A stretch of 64,000 nt of DNA from Petrimonas sulfuriphila (GCA_038561985.1 CP073276.1:2418001-2482000); one strand, 5' to 3'. Positions 9,133 to 17,847 are shown, counted from the first letter of the stretch. Notes: generated by a model from the sequence alone, not told the origin. A program made the numbers and translations.

Positions 9133-10494
9133 TTACATTTTTAATATTTCTGAAAATCCCGCTAATATCCTAGACTCAATACTTTTATCCCATCTTGCCG
9201 GCAGCCCATATACCCGCTGAGCGCCATCACCCTCATATCCCCCTTCTTCGAGAATTGTGACTGTTGGGATATATCCCATTACATCATTTGCATAAGACAT
9301 TACAAAAAATTCATCGCCATACAACTTCTTCAACTGAAGGGCATAGGAAATTACCGACTCCCCTCCAAGGACAAACAACTGCTGTTCTCCTATCCGCCAA
9401 TGTTGAATCGGGAAAGGATAATTATGTCGGAATGATTTATTGGATTCGTATTCGGCAATCATTCCCCTTGCCCAGCGACCTTCGTAATCGTCCCTAAGAG
9501 ATATTTCCTGAATTTTTTGCATCGGAAGAGGTGTATCGAATAACAAATTAACCTCATCGTATGCAACCTGTATATTACTCTTTTGAATTTTCATATCCCC
9601 GGAAAGGACACACTCAACTGATACCGCTAATTGTTTTCCATACTGGATGGCTAAAGGAACAGATCTTCTCGGCAAGGGGTTCTGGTCTGCTCCTGCACCT
9701 TGAAAAAAAAGCGCCATTGCCCCCGGATACATTTTTTCCAGTTCTATCTGGGCAAATCCGGGATAATCTCCTGAAAATTCATTAATAGACAGAGTAGTAG
9801 GATGACAAGCGTAGCCAAAGATCACGGCGAGTAGCTTTTTATCCAAATCCTCAATCTTAATCACAGGCACAGCGTAATCATTAGGGCCTTTTAACGTTGT
9901 GACCGACAACAATTGATTTTCACTGTTATTTCTTCGGTTTACTTGAAATCTGGAAATTCCATTCCCGGTATATATTCTGGCTGGTTTCAAACCACTCAAT
10001 GCCTGCTCAACCAATAGCAACAAATTCTTTTTCAATTGTGCTGTATAGATATCCACTTTTTGCCATTCGGAACGATCCATCGGATAAATATATTTTAAAG
10101 CGCGGGCAACCACCGGTCCTGAGTGAGTATGGGAACTACTTATAATAATTTGCGATTTTTCAAAGTCATATCGCTGCTTCAATATTCCCTTCAATTCATT
10201 GGAAAAATCCTGCGGAATCGAAAGGATATCCATTGTTATCAAAAGAGTTTTGAATCCTTTCTGGTCCTGGAATACAATCGCTTTTGCCCATAAATCGTGA
10301 AGAACACCTTCTGACGGTGTTGTCCGACTGGCATAACCGGCCATCCACATCGGAAATTCAGGAGTAATCTTTACTTTGCCAACCCCTATTTCCCATATGT
10401 CTGCAGATTCCTCCACATTTCCAGAAAATCCGAACGAAGGCAGAATAAACAGTACAAGTATAAGACAATGGCGAATTATTCTTTTCTGCAACAT
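9133..10494 (-). CDS. Ceramidase-fold hydrolase, type B (copy 1), Sec-secreted
   Basis: 453 residues with a Sec-type signal (HCLILVLFILPSFGFSG). Neutral/alkaline ceramidase N-domain family: GKVKITPEFPMWMAGYASR, SSSHTHSGP (metal His pair), YACHPTTLS (second metal His), then GGESVISY and NDVMGYIP with the following EEGGYEG, which would contribute Glu and Tyr ligands. Where true neutral ceramidases have the nucleophile in GDVSPN, this protein has GADQNPLPRR, so the serine is absent. It is homologous along its whole length to 49883-51247. The gene begins 3 bases after the stop of DegT gene 10498-11868, so the two are almost certainly co-transcribed and translationally coupled. Confidence 0.75.
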   Translation of the reverse strand: MLQKRIIRHCLILVLFILPSFGFSGNVEESADIWEIGVGKVKITPEFPMWMAGYASRTTPSEGVLHDLWAKAIVFQDQKGFKTLLITMDILSIPQDFSNELKGILKQRYDFEKSQIIISSSHTHSGPVVARALKYIYPMDRSEWQKVDIYTAQLKKNLLLLVEQALSGLKPARIYTGNGISRFQVNRRNNSENQLLSVTTLKGPNDYAVPVIKIEDLDKKLLAVIFGYACHPTTLSINEFSGDYPGFAQIELEKMYPGAMALFFQGAGADQNPLPRRSVPLAIQYGKQLAVSVECVLSGDMKIQKSNIQVAYDEVNLLFDTPLPMQKIQEISLRDDYEGRWARGMIAEYESNKSFRHNYPFPIQHWRIGEQQLFVLGGESVISYALQLKKLYGDEFFVMSYANDVMGYIPTVTILEEGGYEGDGAQRVYGLPARWDKSIESRILAGFSEILKM

Positions 10495-10497
10495 GAC

Positions 10498-11868
10498 CTA
10501 CATTCCTTCTCTTTTAATAATTTTCTCGGCATTCATAGAGATCTTCTCAATCGCGTTCGCAATGCTATCTAAAGAAGATTTGTCTCCCAACAGCATATTC
10601 TGAGTCAACCATATAGATTTTTCGTCACAAATCTTATCATTGACCGGACACTGGTTATTTTCAAGAAAGTCATTGTAATCAATTTCACTTTTTGAATAAA
10701 GCTTTTGGTATAATCTCGATTCAAACGCATTCTTTATAAAAGATTGGGTATGAAGAGGTGTATATCCCGCAGAGCAGGGAACGCCTTCCGCTTGCAAAGC
10801 TTTAAGGAATAAGGATCTTGGCATTCCTTTAAACTTTTGCTTATCATAAATCATAGGGAACAAATGAAAGACAGCTTTAGTCGTTTCCATATATAACTTA
10901 ACGGAAGAAATGCCGGGTATGGCATCAATTTTTTTCGCTAAATACATGCCATTATCCCATCTTTTATCCGTTTCTGCCCGTAATGTTTTCATCTGGTTCA
11001 ATCCGATGGCAGCCTGATATTCCGTAAACCTGATTTTAGTGCCGACCATAACCGCGCCTCCACTAATATTTCCGACTTGTGTACCATAAGGGAATCCCAA
11101 ATTATGATAAGAATAACAGCGATCCATAAATTCATCGTCGTTACTGACAATGGCCCCACCTTCTCCGATAGGCATATTTTTTGATGTTTGAAAGCTAAAA
11201 CAGCCTGCATGTCCGATGGAACCTACCTTTTTCCCTCCTACTTCCGCCAAATGGGCCTGACAAGCATCCTCAATAACAATTAAGTTATGCTTCCGGGCTA
11301 TTCTCATTATTCGCTCCATATCCGCCGGAATTCCCAGAATATGTACCAGTAAAATTGCTTTGGTCTTTTCTGTAATCTTTTTCTCTATGTTGGTCGGATC
11401 AATTTGAAACGTATCCGCGTCAATATCTGCAAAAACAGGTAATGCTCCATTAAGTAAAATGGCTTGGACAGTCGCAACAAATGTATAGGGAGTTACAATC
11501 ACCTCATCTCCCGGCCCAATATTCCATTGAGCTAGAGACGTAATTAAAGCATTGGTGCCATTTACTACTGAGAGACAGCGCTTGGTCCCTATCATGTTGG
11601 CCCATTGATCTTCAAACTCAGATGTAACTTTAGAGCGCGACCAAACCCCACTTCTCAAAATGTTCAAAATACTTTCATCGTAATTGGGGGATTTCCATCT
11701 GGGCCAATCGGGCCATAAACCGGTATACGATTTCGGACCGCCAAGGATTGCAGGTAGTTTTAGACTATCCTTCGATTTAGCAAAAACGTATGAACTATTT
11801 ATTCCCGAAACAGCCAGTAAGCTTGCTCCTCCCAAAACAGATTTTCTAATAAAAAATCTCCTATTCAT
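10498..11868 (-). CDS. Tat-exported DegT/DnrJ/EryC1/StrS family PLP aminotransferase (copy 2)
   Basis: 456 residues from the ATG at 11868 (MNRRFFIRKS). An in-frame ATG at 11931 exists, but the paralogue at 51255-52619 begins with the same MNRRxFF motif, so the shorter start is preferred. The twin-arginine signal is followed by a hydrophobic stretch. The catalytic body is intact: NGTNALI, GPGDEVIVTPYTF, EDACQAHLAE and GHAGCFSFQTSKN, with the PLP lysine and GEGGA. The substrate is unknown. The closest relative in the window is 51255-52619, and both are followed directly by a type-B ceramidase-fold gene and a propeller gene. The 5' region carries one copy of the long direct repeat (12040-12290). 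Confidence 0.85.
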   Translation of the reverse strand: MNRRFFIRKSVLGGASLLAVSGINSSYVFAKSKDSLKLPAILGGPKSYTGLWPDWPRWKSPNYDESILNILRSGVWSRSKVTSEFEDQWANMIGTKRCLSVVNGTNALITSLAQWNIGPGDEVIVTPYTFVATVQAILLNGALPVFADIDADTFQIDPTNIEKKITEKTKAILLVHILGIPADMERIMRIARKHNLIVIEDACQAHLAEVGGKKVGSIGHAGCFSFQTSKNMPIGEGGAIVSNDDEFMDRCYSYHNLGFPYGTQVGNISGGAVMVGTKIRFTEYQAAIGLNQMKTLRAETDKRWDNGMYLAKKIDAIPGISSVKLYMETTKAVFHLFPMIYDKQKFKGMPRSLFLKALQAEGVPCSAGYTPLHTQSFIKNAFESRLYQKLYSKSEIDYNDFLENNQCPVNDKICDEKSIWLTQNMLLGDKSSLDSIANAIEKISMNAEKIIKREGM

Positions 11869-12039
11869 AGTAAAACTTATAATATCACCACTCTTTTCGA
11901 TAAACCGAAAGAGTATGCGTTTTATTGACAAACTTTCTCTCAGGTATATCTCCTATATCAAAAAGTATATAAATCAGCTAGTTATATGGAAATTATCTTC
12001 AATAACATAAGTCTACAGATTGATATTGAATATCTAATT

Positions 12040-12290
12040 ACAAAGATGCAACTTAACTGTTTCGTTTTAAAATAAATATCGAAATTTTATCCTCAAAAAA
12101 CGCAGTCATTCATTGTCGCACCTTATTCTTGACAACGGAAAGAGGTGTAAAATTACAACATTGAAGGAACCCTTTTCGAATTAGCGGATTTTTATTCAAC
12201 ATTTTGCTTGAATAGTAATTGTATTACGAAACGGCGGTGAGCACGGACCGATTGAATTTATAACAAAATTATTGAGATAATATTGTAAAT
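12040..12290. repeat. Long direct repeat, left copy (~250 bp)
   Basis: This noncoding stretch is closely similar to 16869-17099. Both begin with ACAAAGATGCAACTTAACT and share AAATAAATATCGAAATTTTA, TTACGAAACGGCGGTGAGCA and TTGAATTTATAACAAAATTA. The left copy has about 20 extra bases in the middle. Read on the minus strand, both copies end in GTTGCATCTTTG, close to the Bacteroidota -7 promoter element, pointing into the adjacent minus-strand coding sequence. Similarity stops at 12290, three bases before the terminal repeat of the IS4-type element, so that insertion probably truncated this copy. Confidence 0.75.
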
Positions 12291-12293
12291 CAT

Positions 12294-13399
12294 TGCCGTC
12301 CGATAAAAACTAGTTTTGATTATTCGTGACCTCTAACAGGTTTATTATCAAATGCAGATAGTTAAACAAGTGTATCCTGCAAAATGACACCAGGTTCGAA
12401 AATGCCCAGGGACGTTTCAAACGCTTCTGTATAACCGTAAGTAACAGGTTCACGCTCAAAACACAATATATCTGTATTTTTATCGCGTTCTCATTGTCTC
12501 TCGGGAAATACTTGAGCGGGAAATTCCCTTTCAACTGTTTGTAGAGTACCTCGATTTGCCACCTTATTTTGTATATGGCGGCCATCATGTTGGGGCGCAT
12601 ACCGAACAGGTTGGTCAGGAACTCGAACTTGCGCTTCAACACCCTGTCATAAAACACCACTTCCTTCACCGTTATCCCGATGATGGTGTCTTCCGGCACG
12701 CCACTGTGAATACATTCATCAATGTAAAGTTCTTCTTCCACCTTGTAAATGGCATTGTCCTTGAGGCGTGTCACAAATCCGGCTCCTTTTTCACAAAACA
12801 GTTTGAACGCTTTATAATCGTTGGATCCTTGTCAAAGACGTAGATGGTGTTGGCATCGTGAGTGATCCTCTTTAAGAGTAAATGGTCGCTCGTGGCAGCC
12901 GATGAGAACCATATCATCTTTGGTACAAGCTTCATCGACATTGATAACGGTATGCACCTTGATCCTCCTTTGCGTTTACCGTCCGAGGGGGGGCAGCCCA
13001 CGCACTTCAAGATATCTTGGAACAAACTGATGACCGTACTGTCAAAGAACTCGATTTGTTTGTTTATTACTTTCTTAAACCGGATGTCCGAGATCACGTG
13101 CCCGTACTCCCCGGAGCAAGTCGTGGTACACACCGCAGAAGAGCATGCTGATAAGGTGATCCTTCGCCGTGAAGCGTTTCACATAATGGTCTGCCTTGTA
13201 TCGTTTGCTGTTCCGTACAATAATATCCTTGTATTAATCATAGATAATGAGTTGTCCAAGAACCGATTATCCAAAAAATGTGTGCTCTTGTTCATTGTAG
13301 CCTTGTTTTTGTGGTGGATACAAAGCTACAATTATTAATGCGTTGATCAAAATCTAATTTGCCCTCGCACTTCTTTTAAAAAAGTTTTATCGGACAACA
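12294..13399 (-). mobile_element. IS4-family insertion sequence, degraded
   Basis: Terminal inverted repeats are visible: left 12294-12308 (TGCCGTCCGATAAAA) and right 13385-13399, whose reverse complement is TGTTGTCCGATAAAA, 13 of 15 bases matching. The element is about 1.1 kb and carries a single broken transposase gene. No convincing target duplication is seen. On its right side it abuts an IS1634-like transposase remnant, so it probably landed in or next to an older element. Confidence 0.75.
12310..13294 (-). pseudogene. IS4-family transposase (DUF4372 N-domain type), multiply broken
   Basis: Reassembling frames gives a family-typical protein: MNKS..., YKDIIVRNSKRYKADHYVKRF, KDHLISMLFCGVYHDL, FDSTVISLF, GKRKGG, PKMIWFSSAATSDH, YVFDK, FVTRLKDNAIY, IYKIRWQIEVLYKQLK (the YREK-like Glu region) and a Leu-rich end. 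Lesions seen: three one-base homopolymer slips (GG for GGG before ATCAAGG near 12960; an extra T in GCTTGTACC near 12930; GG for GGG in AAGGATCC near 12830), a CA-dinucleotide expansion near the start, and two TAA codons where the reading suggests Gln (CAA). The nonsense codons make real decay more likely than sequencing error alone. Confidence 0.75.
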
Positions 13400-13429
13400 G
13401 TGTTTCAGATTGCTAAAAGCACGCTATAG

Positions 13430-13778
13430 ATGCCTCCGATGTTCCATTTTACGGAGAAACGAATAGAGGTCCATATCTGCATTTGCTTTGTTGTTTACAA
13501 GGTTTTAGAAGGAACTTGAACGAACTATCCGAACTATCGGTATAAGGATGAGCGTGGATAAGGTTCTGGACATCGCGAAGACGATATCGATCCTTAAAAT
13601 TCGACTGCCGAACGGTGAACTCAACACACAGACACTCTACACAACATCACAGAAAGAGATCATTAAGCCTCTAATCGAGTTGAAATGGCAAATAGGGTGG
13701 CACATTTGTCAAAATCAGGACTACAAGCCCGTTTTGTGGAATGACGGGTACTCCAATTTAAAAAACAAAAAATATTGA
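13430..13778 (+). pseudogene. C-terminal remnant of an IS1634-type transposase
   Basis: Two frames combine to read MFHFTEKRIEVHICICFVVYKVL and then KELERTIRTIGIRMSVDKVL, followed by DIAKTISILKIRLPNG. This is the conserved end of IS1634-like DDE transposases (FHxxEKRIEAHICICFVAYKVYKELER). One extra T in GGTTTTAGAAGG near 13503 separates the two parts. The upstream part of the gene is missing, cut off by the IS4-type element ending at 13399. A matching N-terminal fragment of the same transposase type lies at 45546-45653. Confidence 0.6.
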
Positions 13779-13880
13779 ACCCCTTTAAAATGTTTCAAAT
13801 CAGAGTTTGTAAATGTCTAACTGACTGGTGCTTGAAATTTCTTTGTGAAAAAAGACTTTTTCCCAAGCGGGTTCAATATT
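13771..13880. repeat. Perfect 12-base inverted repeat flanking ~85 bp
   Basis: AATATTGAACCC at 13771-13782 and GGGTTCAATATT at 13869-13880 are exact reverse complements. The enclosed DNA has no gene. The pair sits at the end of the IS1634-like remnant, so one arm may be that element's terminal repeat, or the whole may be a tiny inverted-repeat element. Confidence 0.5.
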
Positions 13881-13973
13881 AACATTCAAGTTTCAAAAGT
13901 GCGGAAATTGTTAAGAATTCAACTTTTGCATTTATCATGATTATGGATAAATCTTCAGACTCAACAGCAGCGG

Positions 13974-14741
13974 CTATTTCTTTTTATACACTTTTACATA
14001 ATCTACCATAAATGTATCAGGAGCGCAAGCATTCTTTATCCCTTCAAGTGTGGCTGGTATCTCCATACTGAGAATCATATACTGATCAATTTTCGATATT
14101 CCTTCGCTTACCTCATGAAACTTCAGTCCATCAATAAAAAATGCATATTTCTCCGGTGTCCATTCAAGTGCAAAGGTATGAAAACCTTCTGAAAGCCCTT
14201 TCAGATCGCTGTCAAGACGCCCCACCGATTTCTGGTTTGGCCCATAAGCCCAGTGAACACAGTGGGTCATATGATCGTTACCTAATCCCTTGAAATATTC
14301 AAAAATATCTATTTCTGCACCAAAAACTGCTGGGTCTTCACCTTCCGATATCAGCGGAGACTGCATCCAAAATGCAGCCCAAGGGCCATCGCATTTTTGA
14401 AGGCGTGCTCTACATTCGAAATAACCATAAGTAGTATTAAAAGTTTGATAGCTCCCTACAGCACTACCCATGATGCTGTCCTTTCTGATGTCATACATCA
14501 GGTGTAAACATCCATCATTTACGGCAACCATGGAGGGGTCGTTGTAACCGATACGGCGAGGGCCGGTTCCCCTGATTCTCCATTTTAATGTATCCAGTTC
14601 CGTTCCTTCAAAATGATCTTCCCAGAAGAGGGAATAACCTTCATTCTCGGGAATAAAGAGATCTTGCGAAAGCGCAGTATTTTCCGAGATAACACGCTCT
14701 GCTGTCTTTTTTTTTGATTCTGTACACGCAGATACCGCCAT
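13974..14741 (-). pseudogene. GH16 family endo-beta-glucanase-like lipoprotein, 5' end removed by IS insertion
   Basis: 255 residues from the first ATG (14741). The catalytic signature is E-I-D-I-F-E-Y in GAEIDIFEYFKG, the GH16 ExDxxE motif (nucleophile and acid/base), with typical flanking blocks (FEGTELDTLKWRI, TTYGYFECRARLQ, AAFWMQSP, GFHTFALEWTPEKYAFFIDG) and a normal C-terminus (VDYVKVYKK). GH16 enzymes cleave beta-1,3 or mixed glucans, agar or carrageenan. A lipoprotein signal is visible only if the frame is extended upstream: LIIVLTLGIMAVSAC, ending in a lipobox cysteine. That extension has no ATG, GTG or TTG and runs within about 55 bases into the end of the IS5-type element at 14801. 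The start codon and promoter therefore appear to have been lost, and any product starting at MAVSAC would lack its export signal. Confidence 0.75.
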
Positions 14742-14790
14742 GATACCTAATGTTAAAACAATAATTAGTCGAGCCTTAAAAAGCCCATTT

Positions 14791-16137
14791 TTATATGGTT
14801 TGTAAAATTATACTGTCCCTGATGGGGTGAAGTTGCCTGTTCAGGAACACAATTATCTTTTCAAGGAAGAGCCAAAAAGATGACTTCCACTTGTTCATCA
14901 TCCTTTTGAAGTTGAATCCGGCAGCTGCGAGCATAACATTGATCTCATCCCCGGTGATTCCCTTGTAATAATTGCGGGAGAGACGGTGATCTTCTTTCAG
15001 GTGTCCGATTACCGGCTCAATACCTGCCCGCTTGCGGAAGTACTTTCTCTCTTTATTCTTCCTATAGGTGCTTAGAGCCTTTGAAAAGGATTTGGGGATG
15101 TGGATGAGTGTATCCCTGACTTTACTTCTTCCCCGGTACCCCCTGTCGCAGATACCGTTTCGGGGTTTTCTTTCAGTCAACTTCTCCACTTGCTCGATAG
15201 CCTTGTCTAGCGTGTGCCCGTCAAATTCATTTCTAAAACTCAGTGCTCCAACAATTACACCGCTGCCGGTTCGTGTGATGGATACCTTGTTTCCAAACTC
15301 GTACAGTTTATGCTCTTTCCCCTTGCTGATGCATTGCACATCCACCTCGTGCAGTGAATAAATCTTGTTCTTGTCTTTCTTCTTCTGGGCCAGTACCCGC
15401 TTGTACAGGTCCAGTTCATTCCGGTAACCATCAACCATCGGACCCAGCTTCCTTTCCACATCGCGTACCAGCCGTCCGGCTATGGTTCTCACTTTCTTAT
15501 CCGCTTTCCTGGCTTTACCCCTGTTTCGTGGGTGATTTCGGAAGCGCTGATCGTAGGAAAGGTCTTTTAAAATTCGCGTGTAACTTTGGCGCAAATCCAA
15601 ACTGTTCCTGTCTGCTATCTTCCAGCACCTCTTGATAATCTTCTTTGCCAGTTTGTCATCCGTGGGGAAGGTGATATTTTTCTCCTGGACAGTGGTGTCG
15701 ATGTAAACGTCCTTGTCGTTCGAGTCTTTACCATTGATACGGATGCTCTCCCTTAAGATCAGCTCAATACCCTCTTTGCCGATGCGGTGACGGAAATGAA
15801 CCAACTCTGACGCTTCACAAGGAACACGAGGTTGGAATTCCTGTTCACCACAAAAATACTGGTAGTAATTGTTTTCACTCCATTGTTCCACCACGCTTTC
15901 ATCCGAGAGATCTCGGATGTGTTTCAGGATCAATAATCCCACCATCAGGCGAATGGGCTTCGCCGGACGTCCGTTATCGGGACAATACAGGGGTGAAAAC
16001 TCTCTTTCAAACATCTCCCAATCAATTTTATTGGCCAGAATGAATAGCGGGTGCTTATGATTCAATGTGCTTTCCAGTGAAAAGAACAATGAGTGTTGTG
16101 AACGGTCTTGTTGTTTTGCCAGCATGATTTTCTGCAA
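14791..16137 (-). CDS. IS5/IS1182-type DDE transposase
   Basis: 448 residues, uninterrupted. The N-terminal DUF772-type domain (KPIRLMVGLLILKHIRDLSDE, FCGEQEFQP) is followed by the DDE catalytic domain: first Asp in VYIDTTVQEKNI, second Asp in GICDRGYRG, and the Glu in RAGIEPVIGHLKEDHR with the tyrosine-containing continuation RNYYKG. Length and motif order are those of active IS1182-like elements, so it is likely functional. It is transcribed toward the GH16 remnant. It is the only complete transposase gene in the window. Confidence 0.88.
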   Translation of the reverse strand: MQKIMLAKQQDRSQHSLFFSLESTLNHKHPLFILANKIDWEMFEREFSPLYCPDNGRPAKPIRLMVGLLILKHIRDLSDESVVEQWSENNYYQYFCGEQEFQPRVPCEASELVHFRHRIGKEGIELILRESIRINGKDSNDKDVYIDTTVQEKNITFPTDDKLAKKIIKRCWKIADRNSLDLRQSYTRILKDLSYDQRFRNHPRNRGKARKADKKVRTIAGRLVRDVERKLGPMVDGYRNELDLYKRVLAQKKKDKNKIYSLHEVDVQCISKGKEHKLYEFGNKVSITRTGSGVIVGALSFRNEFDGHTLDKAIEQVEKLTERKPRNGICDRGYRGRSKVRDTLIHIPKSFSKALSTYRKNKERKYFRKRAGIEPVIGHLKEDHRLSRNYYKGITGDEINVMLAAAGFNFKRMMNKWKSSFWLFLEKIIVFLNRQLHPIRDSIILQTI

Positions 16138-16201
16138 GATTTATATCTCAAATTTACGAAAACTTGCAGATATAACCAAGGAAAATATCTATTATTTTAC
16201 T
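14801..16201 (-). mobile_element. IS5/IS1182-type insertion sequence, apparently intact
   Basis: An intact 448-residue transposase lies between short terminal inverted repeats: GTAAAATTATA at 14802-14812 and, as the reverse complement of 16190-16200, GTAAAATAATA (10 of 11 matching). The element is about 1.4 kb. The transposase stop (14791-14793) lies just beyond the left terminal repeat, so the last few codons come from flanking DNA. The insertion separates the GH16 coding sequence from any upstream start. Confidence 0.75.
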
Positions 16202-16278
16202 GTATCATAGACGATTGAACACTTTTTAAGGGCTGACTAATTAATGTTTTCATTTTAAATTTATTATGTAAATGGTTT

Positions 16279-16410
16279 TTATTTTAAATATTTATCGATA
16301 AAATGATATGCGTCTTCTTCGATATTAGAGGGGGGCTTGTGACCTGCACGAGGATAAACAAATCTTATCGCATCCTCTACATTCATAAAGTGATTCATTC
16401 CGGACATAAG
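16279..16410 (-). pseudogene. C-terminal scrap of an alpha/beta-hydrolase like that of 46007-48412
   Basis: The minus strand reads EDAIRFVYPRAGH, then KPPSNIEEDAYHFIDKYLK and a stop. This aligns with the last residues of the fusion protein at 46007-48412 (EDHLKIVYPQASH, DFPSDIREDAYRFIDKYLK, stop). Only about 43 codons remain. Immediately upstream the sequence switches to an unrelated fragment, so this is a deletion scar. Confidence 0.7.
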
Positions 16411-16528
16411 TAAGGCTGTCAACTTCGGGTCCCTGGGTAAATACATAACCGGGTACATGCCATGTGCCGATGGCGAAAAACCTATCTTTTGTGACTATCC
16501 ATCCTTCACAATCCGGTACCTCTTGCAT
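16400..16528 (-). pseudogene. Fragment of an unrecognised secreted-enzyme gene
   Basis: The minus strand reads EGWIVTKDRFFAIGTWHVPG, YVFTQGPEVDSLTYVRNE. The style (DGWxxTxDRFFxxGxWxxPGY) recalls the N-terminal part of putative glycosidases found in sugar-use loci, but I cannot name the family. It has no signal and no partner, and it is fused out of frame to the hydrolase scrap at 16279-16410. Confidence 0.35.
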
Positions 16529-16538
16529 ACAGGCTATG

Positions 16539-16880
16539 TTACTGCACTATTTTGTATTTATAAAGTGAATAACTGTTCTCCGCTTCCAATGTGAAACTAG
16601 TTTGCCCCTCTTCACCTGCTTTTGCCTGAAAATTATCACCTTCGCCCAAAATTTTCTCTAATTTTATATCTGTCCCTGGTTTTAACCATGTATGCAATTG
16701 TTTGGATTTATTCTTGTTGTTTTCCCTTAATATTAAAAAATAGCCATACCCGTCATAAATGCTTTGAAAGCCTGTCCATGATTTTCCGGAAGGGATATAG
16801 CCGATCGGAAAAATTACACCACTGTGCAAATCATATTGAATTTCCTTATACACATTCATTATCGGTTTACAAAGATGCAA
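16539..16880 (-). pseudogene. C-terminal beta-domain of an alpha-galactosidase-like glycosidase, truncated
   Basis: 113 residues reading YDLHSGVIFPIGYIPSGKSW, TGFQSIYDGYGYFLILRENN, LEKILGEGDNFQAKAGEEGQ and YSLYKYKIV. This is the pattern of the all-beta C-terminal domain of melibiase-type (GH27/GH36-like) enzymes. The catalytic barrel is missing; the open frame begins directly beside the right copy of the long direct repeat (16869). A second decayed copy of the same kind of domain lies at 39940-40145. Confidence 0.5.
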
Positions 16881-17099
16881 CTTAACTAATTTAATTTAAA
16901 ATAAATATCGAAATTTTACCCTCAAAAAGCGCAGCTATTCATTGCCTCCACAACAAAGTTACAACATTGAAAGAAACCTTTCCTAATTAGCAGATTTTTT
17001 TGTTCAACATTTTTGTTTGGATAGTAATTATATTACGAAACGGCGGTGAGCATGAGCGGGTTGAATTTATAACAAAATTATTGAAATAATATTGTAAAT
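16869..17099. repeat. Long direct repeat, right copy (~230 bp)
   Basis: This copy corresponds to 12040-12290 (see that entry). It lies between the glycosidase fragment 16539-16880 and the hicAB-like pair. The rest of the stretch to 17258 holds no recognisable gene. The two copies are in the same orientation, so recombination between them would delete the intervening 4.6 kb of IS elements and remnants. Confidence 0.75.
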
Positions 17100-17258
17100 A
17101 TTCGGGCTTGAGTTTATTATAGTTTAAACGCTTGATTGCTGATTGACGTATGTACTCGAGGTAAAACCTTCAGTTTACAATCCATCACCCAGATGGGCTG
17201 GTAATGCTTATGTCTAACAAAACATTTTAAAGAAAAAAGAAAAATTTCCGTAAATAAC

Positions 17259-17471
17259 TTGTTTTGTGGTACTATTGAAGAAGTGAAGCGACTATTTGGA
17301 ATATTAGGTTATGTAGAGAAAACAAAAGGTGGTACTTCCGGTTCACGCGTTGAATTTGTTAGTACGGATGGGCTGAGCTCATATGTAATGAAGCAAATGC
17401 TTTCGTTTATTCGTGAACATCGCCTTATAGAGAAGAATGTAAATAATAAAAGCAGGAAAAGGAGGAGATGA
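17259..17471 (+). CDS. hicA: HicA-like toxin, probably internally deleted
   Basis: 70 residues from a TTG; no ATG is available in frame back to the stop at 17202, so the true start is uncertain. It matches the longer HicA variant: VKRLFGILGYVEKTKGGTSGSR, then VEFV, and SSYVMKQMLSFIREHRLIEK at the end. The block that normally lies between these (LHxPHPxxxL, with the conserved His) is missing, as if ten or so codons were lost after VSTDG. HicA proteins are mRNA interferases; without this block activity is doubtful. It overlaps hicB by 4 bases. Confidence 0.6.
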   Translation: MFCGTIEEVKRLFGILGYVEKTKGGTSGSRVEFVSTDGLSSYVMKQMLSFIREHRLIEKNVNNKSRKRRR

Positions 17472-17812
17472 TGGGACAGTTAAAATACAAAGGATACGTT
17501 GGAAGTGTGGAGTACAGCGAAGAAGATAATTGTCTGTACGGTAAAGTTTTTGGTATGCACAATGATTTGATTTCCTATGAAGGTGAAACCGTAGAGGAGT
17601 TGAAAAAAGATTTTGAGGGAGCTATTGAGGACTATCTGGCAAGTTGTGAAGATCGTGGGGTAAAACCACGCAAACCGTTCAGCGGAAAGCTTAATTTACG
17701 AATGTCTTCAGAACTTCATGGCCGTGTCGCTACTATTGCTGCCAATACAGGAACCACTATTAATGAGTTTATCAATAGGGCAATATCTAACGAACTGAAA
17801 CATATAATGTGA
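17468..17812 (+). CDS. hicB: HicB-family antitoxin
   Basis: 114 residues. The N-terminal half is the degraded-RNase-H-like HicB domain (KGYVGSVEYSEEDNCLYGKV, DLISYEGETVEELKKDFEGA, IEDYLASCEDRGVKPRKPFS). The C-terminal half is a ribbon-helix-helix DNA-binding motif (GKLNLRMSSELHGRVATIAA, GTTINEFINRAISNEL). HicB neutralises HicA and represses the operon. The ATG overlaps the upstream toxin-like stop (ATGA-type coupling), the usual hicAB order. Confidence 0.85.
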   Translation: MMGQLKYKGYVGSVEYSEEDNCLYGKVFGMHNDLISYEGETVEELKKDFEGAIEDYLASCEDRGVKPRKPFSGKLNLRMSSELHGRVATIAANTGTTINEFINRAISNELKHIM

Positions 17813-17847
17813 AATAACCCAAACTCCGCAATCATATAACTTTCAAC

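Noticed and set aside
9133-10494. Calling the ceramidase-fold proteins true ceramidases acting on sphingolipids
   Set aside because: The conserved serine loop is altered and the gene context is amino-sugar and glycan related, so only the fold family is claimed.
12862-13338. 158-residue plus-strand frame
   Set aside because: It is the mirror of the broken IS4 transposase; inverted terminal repeats and reassembled motifs place the gene on the minus strand.
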